A stretch of DNA of 9,388 bases from Chloroflexota bacterium. GTDB lineage: Bacteria > Chloroflexota > Limnocylindria > Limnocylindrales > CSP1-4. The stretch lies in assembly GCA_027457005.1 (NCBI GenBank), contig DAIDTV010000048.1:1-9388 (forward strand), written 5' to 3'. Made by a program: the position numbers and the translations under genes. Below the pieces are notes generated by a model that made no database searches, was not told the origin of the DNA, and saw only the letters and a program-made list of their open reading frames with translations. This document shows positions 1-5,083 of the stretch, in pieces (within the stretch, counting starts at the first letter, position 1; every line of letters starts with the position of its first letter).

Positions 1-1
1 G

Positions 2-667
2 CCGTGGATCAAGGAGATCGACATCAACCCGCTGCTGGCGTCGCCCGAGCGGCTCATCGCCCTGGACGCCCGCGTGGTGCTCCACGAGCCCGATCTGGCC
101 GACGATCAGCTGCCGCGGCTGGCGATCCGCCCCTACCCGCGGCAGTACATGGGGCCCTGGACCGCGGGCGACGGGTCGGTGCTGATGATCCGGCCCATCC
201 GGCCCGAGGACGAGCCGATGATGGTCCGCTTCCACCAGAGCCTCTCGGAGCGCACCGTCTACGGGCGCTACCTGCGCGATCTCGGCCTGGCCGAACGGAC
301 GGCACACGAGCGGCTGGTACGGGCCTGCTTCAACGACTACGACCGCGAGATCGCGCTGGTCGCGGAGCGTGTCCCCGTGGACGGGGAGCGGGAGCTGGTG
401 GCCGTCGGGAGGCTGACCAAGCGGCACGCGGCCAACGGGGCCGAGTTCGCGATCGTCGTCGCCGACTGCTGCCAGAGGACGGGGCTGGGCACCGAGCTGC
501 TGCGGCGGATGGTCCAGATCGGCCGGGACGAGGGGCTCGACTGGATCTGCGCGGAGATGCTGACCGACAACGTCGGCATGCAGCACACGGCCGAGAAGGT
601 CGGCTTCGTGCTCCGGGAGATGCCCGGCACGGGCCTGGTGCGCGCGGAGATCGACCTCCGCGCATGA
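2..667 (+). CDS. NDP-forming acyl-CoA synthetase / GNAT acetyltransferase fusion (Pat type), C-terminal part
   Basis: This is the 3' end of a longer gene: the frame is open at the window edge and the first residues, PWIKEIDINPLLA then ALDARV, are the typical last strands of the ATP-grasp subunit of NDP-forming acetyl-CoA synthetases. After a linker, a GNAT domain runs from about visible residue 55 to the end. Its acetyl-CoA binding loop is QRTGLGTELL (visible residues 158-167, matching Q/RxxGxG/A), followed by the usual TDNVGMQ and EKVGF segments. Known relatives are bifunctional proteins such as E. coli PatZ/Pka, where the GNAT part acetylates lysines on metabolic enzymes and the synthetase part may be catalytically dead; that part lies outside the window, so its activity cannot be judged. 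About 221 residues are visible. An AMP-forming acyl-CoA synthetase, the classic target class of Pat enzymes, lies 1.5 kb away on the other strand. The stop is TGA at 665-667. The family call is firm; protein acetylation as its role is inference. Confidence 0.88.
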   Translation, partial: PWIKEIDINPLLASPERLIALDARVVLHEPDLADDQLPRLAIRPYPRQYMGPWTAGDGSVLMIRPIRPEDEPMMVRFHQSLSERTVYGRYLRDLGLAERTAHERLVRACFNDYDREIALVAERVPVDGERELVAVGRLTKRHAANGAEFAIVVADCCQRTGLGTELLRRMVQIGRDEGLDWICAEMLTDNVGMQHTAEKVGFVLREMPGTGLVRAEIDLRA

Positions 668-699
668 ACGGGCGCGGCACCTTCGGAACGGGGCCACGG

Positions 700-751
700 C
701 ACGCGGCCCAGCCACGCGGCCCGGCCATGCGGCACGGCCGCGCGGCTCCCC
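700..751. repeat. 13-nt tandem repeat, four degenerate units
   Basis: Four consecutive 13-nt units start at 700, 713, 726 and 739. The first two are cacgcggcccagc and cacgcggcccggc, the third is catgcggcacggc, and the fourth is diverged. The array begins 33 nt after the acetyltransferase stop. A perfect palindrome ccgggcccgg follows at 750-759. After it, three mutually complementary 6-mers at 765-770, 779-784 and 792-797 could form alternative hairpins. No T-run follows, so a terminator role is possible but unsupported. The rest of the 668-848 gap shows no gene. Confidence 0.55.
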
Positions 752-835
752 GGGCCCGGCGCTCCGCCGGCGCCTGACCCGGCGCGGGTCCCGCCGGCTC
801 ATCGGTGGCACCATACGCCCGACGACCGAGCCAAC

Positions 836-840
836 GGAGG
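836..840 (+). promoter_or_regulatory. Ribosome binding site of the HIT gene
   Basis: GGAGG lies 8 nt before the GTG at 849-851 and decides that start. The protein begins MADGDCLFCR, exactly where HIT proteins normally begin. Confidence 0.75.
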
Positions 841-848
841 GGACCAGC

Positions 849-1199
849 GTGGCCGATGGTGACTGCCTGTTCTGCCGGATCGCCGCCGGCGAGATACCCG
901 CGAATGTCGTGTACTCGGACGACGAGGTCATGGCGTTCCGCGACATCGCGCCCCGCGCCCCGATCCACGTCCTGGTGATCCCCCGGCGGCACTTCGTGTC
1001 GCTGATGGATCTCGGCGACGAGGACACGCCACTCCTTGGGCGCATGTTCGCCGTGATCCGCGAGGTGGCCCGGCGGGACGGCATCGCCGAGTCGGGGTTC
1101 CGCGTCGTGTCGAACGCCGGCCGCGACGGCGGGCAGACGGTCGATCACCTGCACTTCCACGTGTTCGGCCGTCGCTTCATGACCTGGCCGCCCGGGTAG
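849..1199 (+). CDS. HIT-family protein (HinT-like nucleotide hydrolase)
   Basis: A complete 116-residue histidine-triad protein, the normal length for the HinT/PKCI branch. The N-terminal CLFC (Cys6, Cys9) and the segments GEIPANVVYSDDE and PIHVLVIPRRH are family hallmarks. The catalytic triad is H100-L-H102-F-H104-V-F, preceded by NAGRDGGQTV, and the C-terminus GRRFMTWPPG is typical. HinT enzymes hydrolyse AMP-linked substrates such as adenosine phosphoramidates and acyl- or aminoacyl-adenylates in the cytoplasm. That activity is known for the family and not shown here. Translation starts at GTG with a good Shine-Dalgarno. The lipoprotein gene follows after only 3 nt, so the two are probably co-transcribed. 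I could not find a convincing promoter in the 181-nt upstream gap. Confidence 0.93.
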   Translation: MADGDCLFCRIAAGEIPANVVYSDDEVMAFRDIAPRAPIHVLVIPRRHFVSLMDLGDEDTPLLGRMFAVIREVARRDGIAESGFRVVSNAGRDGGQTVDHLHFHVFGRRFMTWPPG

Positions 1200-1202
1200 C
1201 CG

Positions 1203-1787
1203 ATGCGGGGGTCGGGCGGTGGTCGCGCCGTTGGTGCCGGTCTGAGGCGCGGTCTGAGGCGCGGGCTGCGTGCGGCGCCGGTGGTCGTACTTGTGGTCAC
1301 CCTCGCCGGGTGCGTTCCGGTGACGTCCGGATCCAGTCCGGCGGCCGCGGCAGTCGCGCAGCCCTCGGCGCCCGCCGTGGTCGCGCAGGCAGCCGGTGCG
1401 CTCGAGGCCGCGTATCGCCAGGCCGACTTCGGGTTCATCCAGGCGAGCAGGCCGTACCGGCCGTCCGAGCCGCCGGAGCTGATCTCCGTGCCCCGGACGG
1501 TCTACCAGGTGGTGCTCCCGAAGGATCCCGGTGCCGGTTACGTGGTGATCTACGATGGGACCGATCCGGCGAAGGCCCAGGGGCTGGCGACGTCGATGCA
1601 GCGGTACCTGGAGAGTGGCTTCGGAGAGACGAACTTCCCGACCGACGCGCAGTTTGCCGTGCAGCTCTACGGCTCGGCGGTCGTCTTCGGCTGGTACTCG
1701 CCCGGGGCGAGCTCGGACCCGGCAGCGGCCGCGGCGGCGCTCGCGGTGCTGCGGGCGTTCGGCCAGGCGTTCCCGGTGGTGCGGTAG
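1203..1787 (+). CDS. Putative lipoprotein, function unknown
   Basis: A 194-residue protein with a bacterial lipoprotein signal: an Arg-rich n-region (seven Arg in the first 23 residues), a hydrophobic core VVVLVVTLAG, and the lipobox L34-A-G-C37. The mature part starts with an Ala/Ser/Pro-rich linker (about 38-65), then a compact mixed domain (about 66-194) containing YQVVLPKDP, YVVIYDGTDP and AVVFGWYSP. I do not recognise the family. The segment from about 85 onward could be a small alpha/beta sensor-like or substrate-binding domain, but that is a guess from strand/helix spacing. A 12-nt exact duplication (1239-1250 and 1251-1262) encodes GLRR twice in the n-region. The ATG lies 3 nt after the HIT stop codon, implying translational coupling. 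The stop is TAG at 1785-1787. The protein probably sits at the outer face of the cytoplasmic membrane. Confidence 0.8.
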   Translation: MRGSGGGRAVGAGLRRGLRRGLRAAPVVVLVVTLAGCVPVTSGSSPAAAAVAQPSAPAVVAQAAGALEAAYRQADFGFIQASRPYRPSEPPELISVPRTVYQVVLPKDPGAGYVVIYDGTDPAKAQGLATSMQRYLESGFGETNFPTDAQFAVQLYGSAVVFGWYSPGASSDPAAAAAALAVLRAFGQAFPVVR

Positions 1788-1811
1788 TCGCACTGCGCAG
1801 GGGCCTGGCAC

Positions 1812-1910
1812 GGCGCAGGCGGGCACACCCGCGGCGCAGGCGGGCACACCCGCGGCGCGAGCGGGCACGGCCCCGGCCCGAGCGGCGGGCCCCGGCCCGA
1901 GCGGCGGGCC
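1812..1910. repeat. Tandem GC-rich hairpin array between convergent genes
   Basis: Two nearly identical 21-nt units start at 1812 and 1833, with a diverged third at 1854; two 19-nt units follow from 1875 and 1894. Each of the first two contains a perfect 5-bp hairpin gcggg-caca-cccgc (1819-1832 and 1840-1853). Each 19-nt unit contains a perfect 6-bp hairpin ggcccg-agcgg-cgggcc (1875-1891 and 1894-1910). The array lies just after the lipoprotein stop and far from the 3' end of the convergent acyl-CoA synthetase gene. It could be a transcription barrier, an RNA-stabilising element, or simply a GC-rich minisatellite. All frames through it remain open, but none matches a recognisable protein. Confidence 0.65.
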
Positions 1911-1941
1911 CTCAGCGCCCCGATATCCTCGACAGCGGTGC

Positions 1942-1965
1942 CCGCGGCGGTAGGCCGCGGTTTGT
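1942..1965 (+). terminator. Candidate intrinsic terminator of the HIT-lipoprotein unit
   Basis: A perfect 7-bp all-GC stem, ccgcggc (1942-1948) with gccgcgg (1954-1960), has a 5-nt loop ggtag and is followed directly by TTTGT. This is the only hairpin in the gap followed by a T-rich tract. It lies about 155 nt after the lipoprotein stop, which is far, so it may instead act as a backstop for transcripts that pass the repeat array. Confidence 0.45.
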
Positions 1966-2230
1966 CCCCCCACCGGTGCCGGATCGGTTGCGCGACCTGC
2001 TAGTCCCCGATCTCGCCGCGGGCGCGGATCGCGTGGGGGCGGCTGTCGGGCCCGCGTCAGGGGGGCTCGGCCGCGGCCTCGGCGAGGCCCCGCATCCGCG
2101 GCAAAGGCCCGGCAATCCACTGCGGGAAAGCTACAGGGGATATCGGCGACCCCGGGGATCTCGATGGTCGGTCGGGCGCCGTCGCGGGCCGGGTCGGGTG
2201 GACCAGGCCCTGCCGGCCGCCACGGATCCG
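1966..2230. other. Rest of the convergent intergenic region, no gene seen
   Basis: I see no credible gene here. Open frames cross the stretch on both strands, but they are long only because stops are rare at this GC content, and none has recognisable motifs or a ribosome binding site. One perfect hairpin, ggcctc-ggc-gaggcc at 2075-2089, lacks a T-run on either strand. It could help end transcripts of the minus-strand synthetase gene, whose TAG stop is at 2231-2233. Confidence 0.5.
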
Positions 2231-4042
2231 CTACGCCTGCTCGGAATGGACGAGCGGCAGCGGGGCCTCCGACGCGGCCCACCGCTGCACCTCGTCGCGG
2301 CGCACCTTGAAGGTATGCGTGCGCGGGAAGTCGGTGCCCGGCCAGAGGCGCCAGCCGGCGAGGCGCTGGTTGATCGACAGGTGGGCGTTGGCCTCGCGGA
2401 CCGCGGCGTCGATCCGTTCGCGAATCGCGGCATCCTCCGGGGCGAAGCGCGCAGGGGCGATCGTGTCGGGAGCCAGCAGCATCGCGGCTCGCTCCGGGGA
2501 CAAGACGATCGCTTCGATGCGCCCCGGCTCCGTTTCCAGCACGACCGTCTCCGGCAGTCCGGCGTCGTGGAGCGCGTTCTCGATGTCCTCGGGGAACACG
2601 TTGAACCCGTTGGGCAGCACGATGACATTCCGGGTGCGACCCAGCAGCACCAGGTTCCCGCGCTCGTCGAAGCGCGCCACGTCGCCGGTGTGGTACCGGC
2701 CCTCGGGGTCGATCGCCGCGGCGCTCGCCTCCGGATCGCCCCAGTAGCCGGAGAGCAGCGTGGGACCCCCGACCACGATCTCGCCATCGTCGGCCAGGGA
2801 GACCCGTATCGGCGAGGGTGATGGAACGCGCCCCACGGTCCCGGGTGCGTGGTCCCGGGGCGTGGAGCAGGCCACGATCCCGCACTCCGTCGCCCCGTAG
2901 CCCTGCAGCACGACGACGCCGAGGTCCTCCCACGCCTGCTGCAGCCCGGGCGGAAGATAGGCGCCCGCGGTGACGGCGAGCCGGAGGCAGCCGCCGAACT
3001 GGCGGTGGACGCTCCCGAAGAGCGCGCGGCGCAGGGGGTAGGGGAGGTGACGCCCGATCCGCCTGGCGCGCTCGAACCGTCCGCGCTGCCCCCGCCGGTC
3101 CACCTCGCGCACCAGGGCCGTCCAGAAGAGCTCCAGCACCGCCGGCACCACCAGCAGCGTGGTGACGCGATGGTCGCGGATCGCCTCGAAGATGACCCGC
3201 GGGTTGCGCGAGCGGATGTAGAGGATGTCGGCGCCGACCAGCGTGGCGTAGAAGAGCGCGGCCGCCTGCTCCATCAGGTGCGACAGCGGCAGGAGCGACA
3301 CCACGCGATGCTCCATGGGCGGGATCACCAGGCCGAACGCGTCGATCGACGAGAGGATCGCGCCGTGAGTGAGCATCACGCCCTTGGGCACGCCGGTGGT
3401 CCCTGACGTGAAGACGACCTCGAACAGGTCCTCCCGCGTCGGGCGCTCCCAGGCGTCGACCTGCGCCTCCCAGTCGGGCGGGAGCCGGGCCGGGCCGGTC
3501 GGTCGGGCATCCGGGCCGGCAGCCGGGCCGGCGCGAAGGTCGTCGGGTGGGTCGGCGGTCGGCTTGCCACCCCCATCGGCAGCGGGATCGTCGGCGGGGC
3601 CGGCGGTCAGGTCGGCCGTCGTCGTCACCGGGAGGTCGCCGAGCCCGGAGCCGTGCGGGTCCGGCGCATCTCGCCCGGTGCCCAGCACCGCGAACCGGGC
3701 CCCCGAGCGGGCGACGATGCGGGTCACCGTGTCGGGCGCCATGCGCAGGTCGAGCGGCACCACGATCAGCCGGGCGCGCATCGCGCCGAAGTAGACTGCC
3801 GGCAGCTCGGGGCTCGACGGGCTCCACGTGATCAGGCGATCGCCGGGCTGGAGGCCGAGGGCGCGCAGCCGGAACGCCGCCAGCTTCGAGCGCTGGTCCA
3901 GCTCCCGGTACGTCCAGTGCCACGCCACGCCATCGTCGCCGCGCAGTCCCAGGGCCGGTTTCGCGGGGCGGCGCGCGAGCGCGTCATCCAGGATGTTCAG
4001 CAGGGACGTGAACGTGGCGACGTCGGAGTGCGAGGGCGGCAC
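2231..4042 (-). CDS. AMP-forming long-chain acyl-CoA synthetase (FadD-like)
   Basis: A complete 603-residue member of the ANL adenylating family, the usual length for bacterial long-chain fatty acyl-CoA ligases. It activates a fatty acid with ATP to an acyl-AMP and transfers it to CoA. Core motifs are in order: the phosphate loop FTSGTTGVPKG (211-221), the gate region LLPLSHLMEQ (250-259), YGATE (382-386), YHTGD with catalytic Asp454, GRTRN (468-472), the hinge and NGFNVFPEDIE, and the C-terminal catalytic lysine in FPRTHTFKVRR (Lys579). Residues about 143-189 are a Gly/Pro/Ala/Asp-rich insert lacking predicted structure, just before the core domain. The start is GTG at 4042; an in-frame stop lies four codons upstream and no Shine-Dalgarno is visible, so translation may be leaderless. 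Its chain-length preference cannot be read from sequence. It faces away from the rpsU operon and is probably a single-gene unit. Confidence 0.93.
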   Translation of the reverse strand: MPPSHSDVATFTSLLNILDDALARRPAKPALGLRGDDGVAWHWTYRELDQRSKLAAFRLRALGLQPGDRLITWSPSSPELPAVYFGAMRARLIVVPLDLRMAPDTVTRIVARSGARFAVLGTGRDAPDPHGSGLGDLPVTTTADLTAGPADDPAADGGGKPTADPPDDLRAGPAAGPDARPTGPARLPPDWEAQVDAWERPTREDLFEVVFTSGTTGVPKGVMLTHGAILSSIDAFGLVIPPMEHRVVSLLPLSHLMEQAAALFYATLVGADILYIRSRNPRVIFEAIRDHRVTTLLVVPAVLELFWTALVREVDRRGQRGRFERARRIGRHLPYPLRRALFGSVHRQFGGCLRLAVTAGAYLPPGLQQAWEDLGVVVLQGYGATECGIVACSTPRDHAPGTVGRVPSPSPIRVSLADDGEIVVGGPTLLSGYWGDPEASAAAIDPEGRYHTGDVARFDERGNLVLLGRTRNVIVLPNGFNVFPEDIENALHDAGLPETVVLETEPGRIEAIVLSPERAAMLLAPDTIAPARFAPEDAAIRERIDAAVREANAHLSINQRLAGWRLWPGTDFPRTHTFKVRRDEVQRWAASEAPLPLVHSEQA

Positions 4043-4048
4043 GGCCGG

Positions 4049-4054
4049 AGTCTA
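4049..4054 (-). promoter_or_regulatory. Candidate -10 element for leaderless transcription of the acyl-CoA synthetase gene
   Basis: On the minus strand TAGACT (TAnnnT pattern) ends 6 nt before the GTG start, the spacing expected if transcription starts at the first base of the start codon. No Shine-Dalgarno is present. No good -35 hexamer was found 16-18 nt upstream, so support is weak. Confidence 0.3.
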
Positions 4055-4129
4055 CGGCTGCCGGGCCACGCCGGGCATCTGACCGTCCGCGACCGGTTGG
4101 CGGCGGGGCGCAACGGTGGTACCGGACGA

Positions 4130-4146
4130 GTACTCGAGGCGAGTAC
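4130..4146. promoter_or_regulatory. Perfect inverted repeat, possible operator
   Basis: gtactcg (4130-4136) and cgagtac (4140-4146) are perfect reverse complements separated by agg. The site ends 6 nt before the -35 box of the rpsU promoter and lies about 90 nt upstream of the divergent synthetase start, a suitable place for a dimeric regulator. No regulator gene is visible in the window. Confidence 0.4.
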
Positions 4147-4152
4147 ACGAGG

Positions 4153-4181
4153 TTGACCACCCATCGTCGCTCGGCTATGCT
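4153..4181 (+). promoter_or_regulatory. Sigma70-type promoter of the rpsU operon
   Basis: TTGACC (4153-4158) and TATGCT (4176-4181) are separated by exactly 17 nt. The -35 box matches TTGACA at five positions and the -10 box matches TATAAT at four. Transcription would begin near 4188, giving a leader of about 100 nt before the rpsU start. No equally good promoter is seen between rpsU and mfd. Confidence 0.7.
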
Positions 4182-4228
4182 CGGCCGGCCCTCGCGCGGC
4201 GCCTGATTGTGCCCGCGCGCACGCTCGT

Positions 4229-4281
4229 GTCCGCCTGGCACCGGACGGCGTGTCGAGGCAAGTCCCTGCCAGGGGAGGTGA
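4229..4281 (+). promoter_or_regulatory. Possible pseudoknot leader covering the rpsU ribosome binding site
   Basis: A hairpin gtccg/cggac (4229-4233 with 4242-4246) has an 8-nt loop. The loop bases cctggca (4234-4240) are perfectly complementary to tgccagg (4267-4273), which abuts and partly overlaps the purine-rich region aggggaggtga (4271-4281). The two pairings together would form an H-type pseudoknot beside the Shine-Dalgarno. Ribosomal protein genes are often autoregulated this way (S15 and S4 are known cases), but regulation by S21 here is inference from complementarity alone. Confidence 0.35.
4274..4281 (+). promoter_or_regulatory. Ribosome binding site that fixes the rpsU TTG start
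   Basis: GGAGGTGA is a near-perfect anti-16S match, 7 nt before TTG at 4289. It lies inside the longer reading from GTG 4250, which has no ribosome binding site of its own, so the TTG start is preferred. Confidence 0.75.
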
Positions 4282-4288
4282 AACCGGA

Positions 4289-4468
4289 TTGGCTGAAGTC
4301 CGCGTCGGGGAGAACGAGACCTTCGAGAGCGCGCTCCGCCGCTTCAACAAGAAGATCCAGCAGAGTGGGATCCTCGCAGAGGCTCGACGCCGCGAGCACT
4401 ACGAGAAGCCGAGCGTGAAGCGCAAGCGCAAGGAAGCGAAGCGCAAGAAGGCCGCCCGCCAGGGCTAG
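4289..4468 (+). CDS. rpsU: 30S ribosomal protein S21
   Basis: With a TTG start the protein is 59 residues, in the normal range for S21. It shows the family pattern: ESALRRFNKKIQQSGILAE (residues 13-31), then RRREHYEKPSVKRKRK, and a very basic C-terminal tail rich in Lys and Arg for rRNA binding. S21 is a late-assembling small-subunit protein needed for efficient initiation on natural messages. It is the first gene of the operon, preceded by a promoter and an unusually structured leader. In-frame GTG at 4250 would add 13 residues (translating the Shine-Dalgarno itself) and is rejected. A 117-nt gap separates it from yqeY; no terminator is evident in it. Its presence argues against an actinobacterial host. 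Confidence 0.93.
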   Translation: MAEVRVGENETFESALRRFNKKIQQSGILAEARRREHYEKPSVKRKRKEAKRKKAARQG

Positions 4469-4585
4469 GTCGTCCGGGGCCGCATCCGACGGTACGAGGG
4501 CAGCGTGCCCCGTCCCGCGGTCCGCGGCCCGGCCTCCCGGCCATTCCGGGGCGCCGGACGGCGCAGCCCGGGAGCCACCATTCCC

Positions 4586-5083
4586 GTGACACTCGCAGAG
4601 CGACTCCAGGCCGACATGACCGCCGCGATGCGCGCGCGCGATGAGCTTCGCCGCGACGCGCTCCGCATGGCGATGGCGGCCATGCAGCGGGCCGCCAAGG
4701 ACGCGCAGCGACCGCTCACACCCGACGAGGAGGTGGGCGTGCTGACGCGCGAGATCCGCACCCGCCGGGAATCGCGCGATGCCTTCGCCTCCGGCGGGCG
4801 TCCCGACCTGGCCGCCGACGAGGAGCACAAGATCGACGTGCTCTCCGCCTACATGCCGCCCCAGTTCACCGACGACGAGCTCGACGCGCTCGTGCGCGCG
4901 GCCATCGACGAGGTGGCCGCGGTGACCCCGCGGGATCTCGGGCGGGTCATGAAGGTGCTCGGGCCGCGCGTGCGGGGCCGGGCGGACGGGAAAGCGGTGA
5001 ACCAACTCGTCACACGCGAGCTGGCGCGGCGCGCCGGGGCGGCGCCGATGGCCGGCTCCGGTGCTGGCGCGGGTTCGGGCTGA
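4586..5083 (+). CDS. GatB/YqeY domain protein
   Basis: A 165-residue protein from GTG 4586, similar to the usual YqeY length of about 150. It has the alpha-helical YqeY layout: an N-terminal helix LAERLQADMTAAMRARDE, a middle IRTRRESRDAF, then EEHKIDVLSAYMPPQF, and a C-terminal subdomain with DLGRVMKVLGPRVRGRADGK and VNQLV. This fold is shared with the C-terminal tRNA-binding tail of GatB in the Asp/Glu-tRNA amidotransferase, so a role with tRNA or aminoacyl-tRNA is likely but unproven. The frame is open back to 4505, but the family begins at this GTG; GGGAG at 4570-4574 is 11 nt upstream. A short Gly/Ala tail ends the protein. It follows rpsU as in many Firmicutes. Its TGA (5081-5083) overlaps the pgpH ATG by one base. 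Confidence 0.88.
   Translation: MTLAERLQADMTAAMRARDELRRDALRMAMAAMQRAAKDAQRPLTPDEEVGVLTREIRTRRESRDAFASGGRPDLAADEEHKIDVLSAYMPPQFTDDELDALVRAAIDEVAAVTPRDLGRVMKVLGPRVRGRADGKAVNQLVTRELARRAGAAPMAGSGAGAGSG

Noticed and set aside
789..817. Promoter for the HIT gene with CATACG as -10
   Set aside because: The hexamer is poor and nothing resembling a -35 box lies 16-18 nt upstream.
1310..2821. A 503-codon open frame on the plus strand
   Set aside because: It overlaps the lipoprotein in another frame and runs antisense into the synthetase gene; no motif or ribosome binding site.
330..3923. A 1197-codon open frame on the minus strand
   Set aside because: It crosses the acetyltransferase, HIT, lipoprotein and synthetase genes out of frame, is Arg/Pro/Gly-rich and has no recognisable motif. 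It is open only because stops are rare at this GC content.
4250..4288. Earlier GTG start for rpsU
   Set aside because: It would translate the strong GGAGGTGA ribosome binding site and add residues not found in S21.
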